Source: an uncultured Candidatus Melainabacteria bacterium (GTDB lineage Bacteria; Cyanobacteriota; Vampirovibrionia; Gastranaerophilales; Gastranaerophilaceae). Taken from it: a stretch of DNA of 64,000 bases. A program made the translations under genes and the position numbers. Position 1 is the stretch's first letter; the number at the start of each line of letters is the position of its first letter. The notes under the pieces were generated by a model. That model did not search any database. It was not told the DNA's origin and saw only the letters and a program-made list of their open reading frames with translations. Positions 15,418 through 24,166 of the stretch are shown here, in pieces. The DNA lies in assembly GCA_934728585.1 (NCBI GenBank), contig CAKVDZ010000004.1, positions 62,001-126,000 of the forward strand, written 5' to 3'.

Positions 15418-16128
15418 ATGATTGAATTTGTAAACACACTAACACAGAGCGTTCACAGCGAACAATTTGAAATAACAATGCTTTTAGCTTCATTCTTTGG
15501 AGGATTAATAGCATCAATTAGCCCTTGTTCACTTGCTATGTTACCTATTATTGTTGGCTACATCGGAGGTTATTCAAAAGAAAAGCCTTTAAAAACTTTT
15601 GCACAAATGCTTGCCTTTATTTTAGGAACAGCAGTTGTATTCACAATTATAGGCGTAATTTGCGCGGTTACAGGTAAAGTCTTTATTTCTTTCTTTGGAA
15701 GCTATTTTGGATTAATAATTGCATCATTCTTGATAGTTATGGGCTTAAAATTAATGGACGTTCTTAATTTTGAATTTCCTGTTTTCATAAAAGCTTTTCC
15801 TAAAAATACTGGAAAATTTGCCTTTTTATATCCGTTTATAATTGGTATGGTTTTCGCACTTGCAGGAACACCTTGCTCTACACCGATTTTGGCAGGAATT
15901 ATGGCTTTTGCATCTGTTTCAGAAAACATTCTTCTTGCGATGTTAATGTTATTCCTGTTCGCATTAGGACAAGGCTTAATCCTAGTTGTTGCTGGAGTTT
16001 TCACATCATCTTTAAAAAATACAAAAACTTTCGTAAAAATATCAGAAATATTATTAAAAATAAGTGGCATACTTCTTGTCGCATCAGGGTTGTATATTTT
16101 TTATAAGATTTTTGCTCCACTATTGTAA
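15418..16128 (+). CDS. ccdA: CcdA/DsbD-type transmembrane thiol transporter
   Basis: The 236-residue protein has about six membrane segments and the two conserved redox cysteines of the family, in ASISPCSLAMLP near residue 37 and AGTPCSTPIL near residue 153. It transfers reducing power from cytoplasmic thioredoxin to periplasmic thiol proteins. The stand-alone size and absence of DsbD soluble domains fit CcdA. It follows the thioredoxin-like gene after a single base, which makes that protein its likely partner. Confidence 0.88.
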   Translation: MIEFVNTLTQSVHSEQFEITMLLASFFGGLIASISPCSLAMLPIIVGYIGGYSKEKPLKTFAQMLAFILGTAVVFTIIGVICAVTGKVFISFFGSYFGLIIASFLIVMGLKLMDVLNFEFPVFIKAFPKNTGKFAFLYPFIIGMVFALAGTPCSTPILAGIMAFASVSENILLAMLMLFLFALGQGLILVVAGVFTSSLKNTKTFVKISEILLKISGILLVASGLYIFYKIFAPLL

Positions 16129-16173
16129 AATGAGCCATCTGTTGTACAATAGATGTTAAAGGAGATCTTACAA

Positions 16174-16635
16174 ATGAAAACTATCGAAGGTCAATTAACA
16201 ACAAATGGTGAAAAATTCTGTATCATAATTTCAAGATTTAACGAATTCATCGGCTCAAAATTGTTATCTGGAGCAATTGATGAACTTAGAAGACACGGCG
16301 TTAATGAAGACAATATTGATATAGTTTGGGTTCCAGGAGCGTTTGAAATTCCTGTTATCGCAAAAAAAGTTGCAAAAACAGACAAATACAATGCAATTAT
16401 TACTCTTGGAGCTGTAATAAAAGGTTCAACAGGTCATTATGATTATGTTTGCGCAGAAGTTTCAAAAGGTATTGCACAAGTTAGCCTTGAAACTGGCGTA
16501 CCAGTAATCTTTGGAGTATTAACAACTGAAAATATTGAACAAGCTATTGAAAGAGCTGGAACAAAAGCTGGAAACAAAGGTTCTGACGCTGCTAAAACAG
16601 CTATTGAAATGGCAAATTTAGTAAAACTTATTTAG
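16174..16635 (+). CDS. ribH: 6,7-dimethyl-8-ribityllumazine synthase
   Basis: RibH condenses the ribityl-uracil intermediate with dihydroxybutanone phosphate, the step before riboflavin synthase. Motifs ISRFNEFI, VPGAFEIPV, GAVIKGSTGHYDYV and GVLTTENIEQA are in order. The frame opens at 16153, but that ATG lies before the ribosome site AAAGGAGAT; the ATG at 16174 gives the expected MKTIEGQL and 153 residues. No other rib gene is in the window and no FMN riboswitch is seen. murQ follows 17 bases after the stop. Confidence 0.95.
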   Translation: MKTIEGQLTTNGEKFCIIISRFNEFIGSKLLSGAIDELRRHGVNEDNIDIVWVPGAFEIPVIAKKVAKTDKYNAIITLGAVIKGSTGHYDYVCAEVSKGIAQVSLETGVPVIFGVLTTENIEQAIERAGTKAGNKGSDAAKTAIEMANLVKLI

Positions 16636-16652
16636 ATTATTTAGGAAATTCA

Positions 16653-17549
16653 ATGAGCGAAATTATAACAGAATTTCGAAACGAAAACACTAAAAATATT
16701 GATTTATTAAGTAGTTTCGAAATAGCACAAAAGATAAACGAAGAAGATAAAATTGTTGCGCTTGCAGTAGAAAGCGAATTAGAGCATATTGGTCAAGCAA
16801 TTGATATGATTGCAAAACAATTTTTGAAAGGTGGGCGCCTTATTTATTTTGGCGCAGGTACTTCTGGAAGATTAGGCGTACTTGACGCATCAGAATGTCC
16901 TCCAACTTTCAGCGTGCCACATGAAATGGTTCAAGGGATTATTGCTGGCGGAGATAGCGCATTCAAAACTCCTGTAGAGGGTGCAGAAGACAATTTTGAA
17001 GCAGGAAAACTTGACGCAAAACTTTTAACAGAAAACGATGTTGCAGTTGTAGTTTCTGCAAGCGGAAATCCAAAGTACTTGTTAGGTGTTTTAGAACAAG
17101 CCAATGAAGTTAACTCTAAAACTATTGCTATTACTTGTAATTCTCAAGCAAAAATCGCTGAAGAAGCAACTTTAACAATTTGCGTTGAAGTTGGACCAGA
17201 AGTTATTGCAGGCTCTAGCAGAATGAAAGCTGGAACTGCGCAAAAGATGGTTCTAAATATGCTTTCAACAGGTTCAATGATAAAAATTGGTAAAACGTAC
17301 GAAAACTTTATGATTGACCTTAATCCAACAAACGAAAAGTTGAAAGATAGAGCAATTAGAATTGTAGCCCAAATTGCCAACACAACTCACGCAAAAGCAT
17401 TTGAAGTTCTACAAAATTGCAACTGGGAGGTAAAAACTGCGGTTGTTTCAATTTGTTTTAACACAGATATTGAAACAGCTAGACAAAAACTAAAACGCCA
17501 TAGTGGGGTTTTAAGAAAAGTTTTAAGTGAAAAGGATACAGTAAAATGA
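16653..17549 (+). CDS. murQ: N-acetylmuramic acid 6-phosphate etherase
   Basis: MurQ removes the lactyl group from MurNAc-6-phosphate to give GlcNAc-6-phosphate in cell-wall recycling. The SIS domain motif FGAGTSGRLGVLDASECPP is intact near residue 67, followed by GIIAGGDSAF and GSSRMKAGTAQKMVLN. The length of 298 is normal. AGGAA precedes the ATG. Its last codons overlap the start of gpsA (ATGA), so the two are translationally coupled. NanE and NanK at 31368-32926 are other amino-sugar enzymes in the window. Confidence 0.95.
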   Translation: MSEIITEFRNENTKNIDLLSSFEIAQKINEEDKIVALAVESELEHIGQAIDMIAKQFLKGGRLIYFGAGTSGRLGVLDASECPPTFSVPHEMVQGIIAGGDSAFKTPVEGAEDNFEAGKLDAKLLTENDVAVVVSASGNPKYLLGVLEQANEVNSKTIAITCNSQAKIAEEATLTICVEVGPEVIAGSSRMKAGTAQKMVLNMLSTGSMIKIGKTYENFMIDLNPTNEKLKDRAIRIVAQIANTTHAKAFEVLQNCNWEVKTAVVSICFNTDIETARQKLKRHSGVLRKVLSEKDTVK

Positions 17550-18544
17550 AATTAACAATATTGGGAGCAGGTTGCTGGGGTGCAACTCTTGCTTGGCTTT
17601 TGACAGACAACTTTGATGAAGTTTGCCTATGGTCGAGAGAAGAAGATTTAACAGAAGATTTATTAAAAAACAAACACTGCTCAAAACCTCTTGAAATCCA
17701 ATTACAAGATAAAGTTGAAGTAACTTCAGATTTAAAATCAGCTATTGAAAATGCTGAAATTATTTTATCAGTAGTTGCAACAACAGGTACAAGAAGTGTT
17801 TGCGAAAGACTAAAAAACTCTGGAATTAAACCCGAACAAATTTTAGTAAACGCATCTAAGGGTATTGAATTGCCATCATTGATGACAATGTCTGATGTTA
17901 TAAAAGAAGTTTTGCCAGAACAAAAATTAGCAATTCTTTCTGGCCCAACACTTGCAAAAGAAGTTCTTATGGGCTGTCCAACAGCTGCTTGTGTGGCATC
18001 AGAAGATATGGAAACAGCAAAATTTGTACAAGAACACTTAAATGTTAAAGATAAATTCAGATTATACACAAATTCAGACGTTGCTGGTGTTGAATTCGGT
18101 GGAAGTTTGAAAAACGTAATCGCTATTGCAGCAGGTTTTGCAGATGAAATGAAACTTGGTGACAACTGTATGGGCGCACTTTTGACAAGAGGTATGGCAG
18201 AAATTGTTCGTGTTAGTGTTAGATTAGGTGCAAATCCATCAACATTATACGGTCTATCAGGAATGGGCGATTTGATTGCAACTTGCTCAAGCCCATTGTC
18301 AAGAAATCACACTGTAGGCGCTATGCTTGCAAAAGGCAAAAAAATCGATGATATTCTTAACGAATTAGGTTCTGTTGCAGAGGGTGTTAAAACAGCAAAA
18401 GCCTTGTGTGAAATAGCAAAAAAAGAGGGTATTGAAGTTCCTGTATCAGCAGCTATTTATGAAGCTTTATACACTGATATTACACCTGTTGAAGTTATGC
18501 AAAAGTTAATGAACAGAAAATTAAAAGAAGAAGAAAAATACTAA
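17546..18544 (+). CDS. gpsA: Glycerol-3-phosphate dehydrogenase [NAD(P)+]
   Basis: GpsA reduces dihydroxyacetone phosphate to sn-glycerol-3-phosphate for phospholipid synthesis. The N-terminal Rossmann motif is LGAGCWGATLAW. The catalytic-lysine region GGSLKNVIAIAAGFADEM and the substrate loop LSGMGDLIATCSS are present. Length 332 is normal. The start overlaps murQ by four bases and the stop overlaps ricT by one, so it sits in the middle of a tightly coupled operon. Confidence 0.96.
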   Translation: MKLTILGAGCWGATLAWLLTDNFDEVCLWSREEDLTEDLLKNKHCSKPLEIQLQDKVEVTSDLKSAIENAEIILSVVATTGTRSVCERLKNSGIKPEQILVNASKGIELPSLMTMSDVIKEVLPEQKLAILSGPTLAKEVLMGCPTAACVASEDMETAKFVQEHLNVKDKFRLYTNSDVAGVEFGGSLKNVIAIAAGFADEMKLGDNCMGALLTRGMAEIVRVSVRLGANPSTLYGLSGMGDLIATCSSPLSRNHTVGAMLAKGKKIDDILNELGSVAEGVKTAKALCEIAKKEGIEVPVSAAIYEALYTDITPVEVMQKLMNRKLKEEEKY

Positions 18545-19473
18545 TGAGTAGATTTGCAGTAAGATATTTAAAAAATATGTTTTATCCGCTTGATGTACCG
18601 TCAAATGTTGAATTACACTGCGGAGATATGGTGCTTGTAAGAACAGAAAAAGGTGAAGAAGCTCTTAAAGCAATTTGTGTTAATCCTAAAATTGCAGAAA
18701 TATGGGATAAAAGTAAGCAAAAACCTGACGCTTTCCCTGTAATTAGAGTCCTTGGAGAACGAGATAAAAAAACAGTTGAAGAAATAAAAAAAGAAGAAGT
18801 TGAAGCTTACTTTAAATGTAAAGCTTTGGTTGAAAAACACAAACTTGTTATGAACTTGGTACAAACAAGAATAACTTTTGATAGAAAGAAAATTACTTTC
18901 TATTACACAGCTCCAGAAAGAGTTGATTTTAGAGAATTATTGAAAGATTTAACACAAACATTCAAAAGAGTTCGTATTGACTTGCGTCATATTGGAGTAA
19001 GAGATGAAACCTCTATTATGGAGGGTTGCGGAATTTGCGGAAAAGAATTCTGCTGTTGCTCTTTCTTGAAAAAATTTGGTTCGATTAACGTAAAACTTGC
19101 AAAAGACCAAGGTATGCCAATCACTCCTGGAAAAATTTCAGGAACTTGCGGAAGACTTTTATGTTGCCTAAACTACGAATATTCAAACTACATTGAAGCT
19201 GCAAAAGGTATGCCACCAGTAGGTTCACCAGTTATGACACCTGACGGATTGGGCAAGGTTTGCGCACTTCACTTCTTGAACAATTCAATCCAAGTTAAAC
19301 TTGAAGACGGAAAAATTAAAGATTACCAAAAGAGTGATATTGAAATGGTTGAAGCTGAAGTTAATGTTGATATTGACATTCCACAACAAAACTTGTCTTA
19401 CGAAGACGATTCAAAAGATATTGATTTGAAATCTCTTGAAGACGACAGAAATAGCTCAACAGGTAATATTTAA
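18544..19473 (+). CDS. ricT: PSP1 domain protein, RicT/YaaT-like
   Basis: The PSP1/RicT family binds Fe-S clusters through conserved cysteines and in Bacillus forms the Y-complex that helps RNase Y mature transcripts. The Cys-rich motifs GCGICGKEFCCCSF (about residue 160) and GTCGRLLCCLNYE (about 200) are intact. An acidic tail of about 45 residues follows. It overlaps gpsA by one base (TAATG) and the next small gene by one base. RicA and RicF partners are not in the window. A role in RNA processing or DNA replication is inferred from the family only. Confidence 0.88.
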   Translation: MSRFAVRYLKNMFYPLDVPSNVELHCGDMVLVRTEKGEEALKAICVNPKIAEIWDKSKQKPDAFPVIRVLGERDKKTVEEIKKEEVEAYFKCKALVEKHKLVMNLVQTRITFDRKKITFYYTAPERVDFRELLKDLTQTFKRVRIDLRHIGVRDETSIMEGCGICGKEFCCCSFLKKFGSINVKLAKDQGMPITPGKISGTCGRLLCCLNYEYSNYIEAAKGMPPVGSPVMTPDGLGKVCALHFLNNSIQVKLEDGKIKDYQKSDIEMVEAEVNVDIDIPQQNLSYEDDSKDIDLKSLEDDRNSSTGNI

Positions 19474-19700
19474 TGAAATACCTTAAAAGACCAGATTTTA
19501 TTATTGCATTTTGGATTCTATTGCTTTGCATAATATTTGAAGACCAAATTACAGGTTTTTTCGTGTTCTTCGTAGATAAAATTTGCTCATTTTCAACAAG
19601 TAGCAATTTTCCTATAGGTTCTGTGTTATTTTGTACAGCTTGCGGAATTTTAGCAATTGTATTCCGCAGTATTAACAGTAAAAGAAATATTCAACTTTAA
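19473..19700 (+). CDS. Small membrane protein, 75 residues
   Basis: Two predicted membrane helices (FIIAFWILLLCIIF and SVLFCTACGILAIVF) are joined by a short loop containing several Cys and Ser. The ATG overlaps the ricT stop, so it is the last gene of the murQ-gpsA-ricT operon and ends just before an 18-bp terminator. No family is recognised. Confidence 0.75.
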   Translation: MKYLKRPDFIIAFWILLLCIIFEDQITGFFVFFVDKICSFSTSSNFPIGSVLFCTACGILAIVFRSINSKRNIQL

Positions 19701-19721
19701 GAAATAGAACATAACAATAAA

Positions 19722-19764
19722 AATAAGGCGGATTTTTTCAAAGAAAAAATCCGCCTTATTATAA
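19722..19764 (+). terminator. Strong intrinsic terminator after the murQ operon
   Basis: An 18-bp perfect stem, AATAAGGCGGATTTTTTC pairing with GAAAAAATCCGCCTTATT, has an AAA loop and is followed by AT-rich sequence. Confidence 0.9.
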
Positions 19765-19904
19765 TATATTAATCACATGTACAATACTAATTCAAATTTT
19801 AGTAGCCTTTTGACTAGTTAAAAAATTATCCTATCAGGTATATGCAAAAACAAGTAATTGGGGTTTAATATAATTAAATCTTTTTCATACTTCCAGCTAT
19901 TCTT

Positions 19905-19932
19905 AATGAGTCTTTCTTAAAGGCTCTTTTTT
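19905..19932 (+). terminator. Terminator-like hairpin with no upstream gene
   Basis: GAGTCTTT pairs with AAAGGCTC (one G-T pair), followed by eight T on the plus strand. It points into the 3' end of the minus-strand DUF1836 gene. The nearest plus-strand gene already has its own terminator at 19722-19764, so a short untranslated transcript from about 19830 could end here. Confidence 0.5.
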
Positions 19933-20454
19933 TTATTGCTCTTTACAATATTGTAAGAATTTTAGCACATACATTTTGTTTGCAAAAGCAAGAAAAACTG
20001 AACGAAAAGCTTCTGAAAAATCCGTGTCTTTGCTAGCAGAACTTGGTGCTGAAAAATCTCTTGTGACAAACGCCGCATGTAGTGCTTTTTCCATTTCGAC
20101 ACAAAAGAAATTATACGCAACAGCAAGTGGATAAATTTCTAAAGCTTTTTTTATTGTTTCAGAAATTTCAGATATACTCAAAATTTGCTTTAACATACCC
20201 ACAACAAACAAAAAAACTAACTGATTGCGAGAATATTTTTTATTTACAGGTGGCACAATAATTTTTTGTTTTACATAATTGTTAACCATTGTTGAGGTAA
20301 TGATTTTTTTACCATCTTCTGTTTTAAAAATTTCTAAATTACTATTTAAAAATTCTATTAATTGTTCCATATACAAACCGATATCAGGAAAATCCTCATA
20401 TCTTGGACAGTGAAAATTTACGACATCTTTTGCTATTTTTGAATTTATAAACAT
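19933..20454 (-). CDS. DUF1836 family protein, probable regulator
   Basis: The 173-residue protein matches the DUF1836 pattern: HCPRYEDFPDIGLYMEQ near the start, then ITSTMVNNYVKQKII with PPVNKKYSRNQL, as in MerR-like helix-turn-helix segments, and LKQILSISEISETI. The family is common in Firmicutes and is thought to be DNA-binding; no target is known. GGGAAAA precedes the ATG, and TATAAT with TTGTAA at 16 bases forms its promoter, divergent from the acyl-CoA synthetase gene at 20561. That neighbour is a natural candidate target, by position only. Confidence 0.8.
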   Translation of the reverse strand: MFINSKIAKDVVNFHCPRYEDFPDIGLYMEQLIEFLNSNLEIFKTEDGKKIITSTMVNNYVKQKIIVPPVNKKYSRNQLVFLFVVGMLKQILSISEISETIKKALEIYPLAVAYNFFCVEMEKALHAAFVTRDFSAPSSASKDTDFSEAFRSVFLAFANKMYVLKFLQYCKEQ

Positions 20455-20492
20455 AATTTTTTCCCAAAAATATTATACGATAAAAAAATTCA

Positions 20493-20531
20493 TTTACAAC
20501 AGTTGACATAGCATTAAAAACTAGATAAAAT
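20493..20531 (+). promoter_or_regulatory. Promoter of 20561 with a near-HLR1 overlap
   Basis: TTGACA (20503-20508) and TAAAAT (20526-20531) are 17 bases apart. The -35 lies inside TTTACAAC-AG-TTGACATA (20493-20510), which matches the RpaB HLR1 pattern at seven of eight positions in each box. Confidence 0.55.
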
Positions 20532-20560
20532 GGAATAAGGGTAGTATTTGGGAGAAATAT

Positions 20561-22471
20561 ATGAGTATAAGAGCTGATGAAGCACAATTAAAAGAAATGA
20601 ACGAGTCTAAAAATTTAAATGACTATTTTGAACGCAGAATTAACAACTACTTAGATTTAAAAGCTGTAACAGACAGATATTGTGATTTGGAATTAACATA
20701 TCAAGATATCAAAAATATAATACATCAATTTGCAGGTGGTCTTCAAAGCCTTGGTATAAAAAAAGGTGATTTTATTGGCTTATTCACTGAAAACAATGGT
20801 TTATTTATGGCTACAAGCCAAGCTATCATTAAAACAGGCGCGATTGAAGTTTTACGCGGTTCAAATGCACCAATTGATGAATTAGATTACATTTTAGGAC
20901 ACAGTGAAGCAAAATGCGTTATTGTCAAAGATGAAAAATTATTAGAAAAATTGAAAGACAACCTAAACGCTCACGGGGTTCAAAACGTAATTGTAATGTT
21001 CCCAAAAGATTTAAATAAAGACGGTTTGAATATGGCTGTTTATACTTACGAAGAAATTTTGGAAAAAGGTAGAAACAATCCATATCAAGAAGTTGATATT
21101 ACGCTTGATGACTGGTGCACAATGCTATACACATCTGGTACAACAGGTATGCCAAAGGGTGTTTTATTAACTCATAACAACATGTTATCTCAAATGTCAG
21201 GTACTGATAAAGGTTTTGGTGCAATCCCAGGAGAAAACACTTTACAAATTCTTCCAATTTGGCACGCATACGAAAGAACAGCTCAATTTTATTACTACAT
21301 AAAAGGTTGTCACCTACATTTTACAAATATCAACAACCTTAAAAACGACCTATTAAGATACGATATCGACACAATGATGTCAGTTCCACGTATTTGGGAA
21401 GCTTTCAGATTAGGTATTTATCAAAAATTAAAACAAAATTCAAAACTTGGTTACTTCTTATTCGACTTTGCTGTGCAAAATAGTATTAACTACAAAATTC
21501 ACAAAATGTATAGTGAAAGAAGATTAACAAATAAAAAATCGTCTTACAAATTGCCATCTGCAATTTACCACAAGATTGCAAGAGCATTTTTGAAACCACT
21601 ACACGTTTTGGCAACAAAAACTTTGTATAAAAAAGTTAGAGAAGCTGCAGGTATTGGCAGATTAAGATTATCAATTTCTGGCGGTGGTGCATTATCACTA
21701 AAAGACGAATTATTCTATGATGCAATCGGCGTAAACCTAAGAATTGGCTACGGTTTAACTGAAACTTCACCTGTTCTTACATTAAGAGGAATTCAATATC
21801 CTAACTACTTAGGTTGCGTTGGAAAACCTTATCCTGATACAAAAATCAGAATCGTAGACCCAACAACTTTCAAAAAAGTTCATCTTTACACAAAAGGACT
21901 TGTTTTAGTAAAAGGTCCTCAAGTAATGAAAGGTTACTACAAAGATGAAGAAGCAACAAAAAAAGTATTCACAGAAGACGGTTGGTTCATCACTGGTGAC
22001 TTAGGTTGGTTAACTCGTAATAACAACCTTGTGCTTGTTGGACGTCAAAAAGAAACAATTGTTTTATCAAGTGGTGAAAATGTTGAACCAGTGCCAATTG
22101 AAGAAGCTATTCTAGAAAGCCCTTACATCGATCAAATTGTTCTTGTTGGTCAAGATGAAGCAAGCGTTGGTGCATTAATCGTTCCATCTAAAATTGCTCT
22201 TGATAAATGCGGAATTTTAGCAAAAGAATTGAAATCTGGTAAGACATTATCAATTAAAAACCCTAATTTACGCGAACTTATGAAAAAAGAAATCCAAACA
22301 TATATCAAAAATAAAACAGGTCTAAAACCATTTGAAAAAGTTAAAGAGTTTGAAATACTAAAAGACGGTTTCAGCATGGATAATGGCCTTTTGAGCCAAA
22401 CAGCTAAAATTAAACGTAATGTTATTTTTGAAAAATATCAAGATATAATTAACAAGATGTTTAAAAAATAA
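20561..22471 (+). CDS. Long-chain acyl-CoA synthetase (AMP-forming), FadD15-like
   Basis: A 636-residue AMP-forming ligase. MLYTSGTTGMPKGVLLTHNN near residue 185 is the AMP-binding motif, IGYGLTETSPVLTLRG near 395 the second, and DGWFITGDLGWL with VGRQKETIVLSSGENVEP the hinge. It is longer than the 8246 enzyme and has the eukaryote/actinobacterial-type inserted segment. GGGAGAAATAT precedes the ATG. It has its own promoter and terminator. Presumed to activate medium or long fatty acids at the membrane; the chain length cannot be read from sequence. Confidence 0.9.
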   Translation: MSIRADEAQLKEMNESKNLNDYFERRINNYLDLKAVTDRYCDLELTYQDIKNIIHQFAGGLQSLGIKKGDFIGLFTENNGLFMATSQAIIKTGAIEVLRGSNAPIDELDYILGHSEAKCVIVKDEKLLEKLKDNLNAHGVQNVIVMFPKDLNKDGLNMAVYTYEEILEKGRNNPYQEVDITLDDWCTMLYTSGTTGMPKGVLLTHNNMLSQMSGTDKGFGAIPGENTLQILPIWHAYERTAQFYYYIKGCHLHFTNINNLKNDLLRYDIDTMMSVPRIWEAFRLGIYQKLKQNSKLGYFLFDFAVQNSINYKIHKMYSERRLTNKKSSYKLPSAIYHKIARAFLKPLHVLATKTLYKKVREAAGIGRLRLSISGGGALSLKDELFYDAIGVNLRIGYGLTETSPVLTLRGIQYPNYLGCVGKPYPDTKIRIVDPTTFKKVHLYTKGLVLVKGPQVMKGYYKDEEATKKVFTEDGWFITGDLGWLTRNNNLVLVGRQKETIVLSSGENVEPVPIEEAILESPYIDQIVLVGQDEASVGALIVPSKIALDKCGILAKELKSGKTLSIKNPNLRELMKKEIQTYIKNKTGLKPFEKVKEFEILKDGFSMDNGLLSQTAKIKRNVIFEKYQDIINKMFKK

Positions 22472-22485
22472 TTAATAAATACATA

Positions 22486-22530
22486 AACAGGGCGGTGACT
22501 TTTAATAAAGTCACCGCCCTGTTTTTACAA
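22486..22530. terminator. Bidirectional terminator between convergent genes
   Basis: An 18-bp stem, AAACAGGGCGGTGACTTT pairing with AAAGTCACCGCCCTGTTT, is followed by more T. It serves 20561-22471 and possibly the converging 22541-24142 gene. Confidence 0.9.
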
Positions 22531-22540
22531 TACATTAGGC

Positions 22541-24142
22541 TTACTCAAAATAAACTTTTATGCCATATTCTTCTAATTTTATTGGCAAGGTTTCCATTGT
22601 TGGAGGAAGATTTTTTTGTTCATCTTTAGTCACAACCATTTGCCCACCTTGCGACACTATTGCATTAATCCACTCACTTCGTTGTTGTGCCAGAGCAACT
22701 CTATCTTGCAAATATTGATAATTAATTATCGAAGAATTTATCAAACAAATAAACAAAAACAAATAAATAAAAGCAAGTTTTTTAGTATTAATTTGCCAAT
22801 TAAAGCTTAAAAATAGTACAATAAATAAAGGTAAACTCCACAACTGTGGTACAAACCTTGCCCACCAAGCCTCATGATTTCCAAGTATTGATAAAGATAA
22901 AATTGTCATAATCACAAAAAATAGCCGTTTATCTTCTCTCGTTTCAAATTGCATAAACACACTCAAAACCAATGACAACAATAAAATTCCGCTAAAGAAA
23001 TACCCAAAACCACCTATACGCATATCTTCAAAATGGAAAACATCATCGTTTTTTATTGTAAACGGGATTTTGAAAGTTGGTTTTTCAGGATTAATCAACG
23101 GGGACAAGTTTTTTGATGAGCTAAATAAAGATATGCATAATTTTTCAACTCTGTTTAAGTTTTCGAACCCAGCTGGATATGAAGTTAGCATATAATCCTT
23201 GTTTGCGTTAATCAATGAATTTTTAACAACTGGATAAAAAGGATTGTGACCTTGAACTAAATTTGTAATATATGGATTTATACCTGTAAAGAGTATCAAA
23301 ATTGCAATAACAATACTTGTTTTCAATAATTTTTTTGAGAAAAATGCAATCAGGAATACAATTAACATAATCGCAACTGTGAAAAGTCCTGTTAACTTAA
23401 TATTTGCAAAAATTACAGCACTCATAACTATCATAAAGAAAGTATTTCTATCTTGCGATTTTGTATAATTTATAAGAGCGAAAATTAAAATTAAAAAGGC
23501 ATAATAAAACGCGCAATCTACATAATTTGTAAGCATTTGACAGATACAAACAGGATTGAACACAAAAATGAATGCAAAAACAGCAGATAATGTAGTTGAA
23601 AGATTTTTGTAATTTTTTATTGAATAGAAAGAGTAACAAAACGCACTCACGACAAGAATGAAATTCGTTAATTTTGTCAATTCAATTTTGCCAGTTAAAG
23701 AATAAATACTTGCACCTACAACCTCAAAAAACTTCAAAAAATGTTGTCCGTATTCGACTGATGATGGAAATTGATATGGCATTGTTAAAACGAAGGCTGA
23801 AAGTTTTGTATAAATCGGATTCCAACCATTTTTCAGCCAAATTATTGTTGCTTGATGATACGTAGTTCCATCATAAGAAAAATCAGGTATGAAGTAGCAA
23901 ACGACACCAAAAATCAGGATTAAATCAAATAAAACAACAAGTTGTGCAATAAAACTTTTTGTAGATTTTTTATCCTTTTTGACAGTGAAACGCCATAAAG
24001 TATAACAGGTCAACAACATAGATATTACTGGATAAATAGGACTAACTGTTAATCCAAAAATAAAATTCCAGTTAATTAAAATAAATAAGGCAAAAAGACC
24101 TATTAATAATGAGAACGACCAGTTATAACAAATATTCTTCAT
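22541..24142 (-). CDS. Polytopic membrane protein, GT-C/GT39-like glycosyltransferase candidate
   Basis: A 533-residue protein with about 11-12 membrane helices. The first extracytoplasmic loop contains DFSYDGTTYHQATIIWLKNG, and an acidic residue in this loop is the catalytic feature of GT-C (ArnT/PMT-like) lipid-linked sugar transferases. The last 80 residues form a small soluble tail (QGGQMVVTKDEQKNLP). TATAAT lies exactly six bases before the ATG and no ribosome site is seen, suggesting a leaderless transcript. The family assignment is by topology and the loop motif, so a sugar target is not proposed. Confidence 0.65.
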   Translation of the reverse strand: MKNICYNWSFSLLIGLFALFILINWNFIFGLTVSPIYPVISMLLTCYTLWRFTVKKDKKSTKSFIAQLVVLFDLILIFGVVCYFIPDFSYDGTTYHQATIIWLKNGWNPIYTKLSAFVLTMPYQFPSSVEYGQHFLKFFEVVGASIYSLTGKIELTKLTNFILVVSAFCYSFYSIKNYKNLSTTLSAVFAFIFVFNPVCICQMLTNYVDCAFYYAFLILIFALINYTKSQDRNTFFMIVMSAVIFANIKLTGLFTVAIMLIVFLIAFFSKKLLKTSIVIAILILFTGINPYITNLVQGHNPFYPVVKNSLINANKDYMLTSYPAGFENLNRVEKLCISLFSSSKNLSPLINPEKPTFKIPFTIKNDDVFHFEDMRIGGFGYFFSGILLLSLVLSVFMQFETREDKRLFFVIMTILSLSILGNHEAWWARFVPQLWSLPLFIVLFLSFNWQINTKKLAFIYLFLFICLINSSIINYQYLQDRVALAQQRSEWINAIVSQGGQMVVTKDEQKNLPPTMETLPIKLEEYGIKVYFE

Positions 24143-24166
24143 AATTTAATTATACAAGAAAAACAG

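Noticed and set aside
16153..16173. Earlier ATG for ribH
   Set aside because: It lies before the AAAGGAG site; the later ATG gives the family start.
17479..18165. 228-codon open frame on the minus strand opposite gpsA
   Set aside because: It lies inside the clear gpsA and murQ genes and is Ser/Phe-rich as expected for an antisense shadow; no ribosome site or motif.
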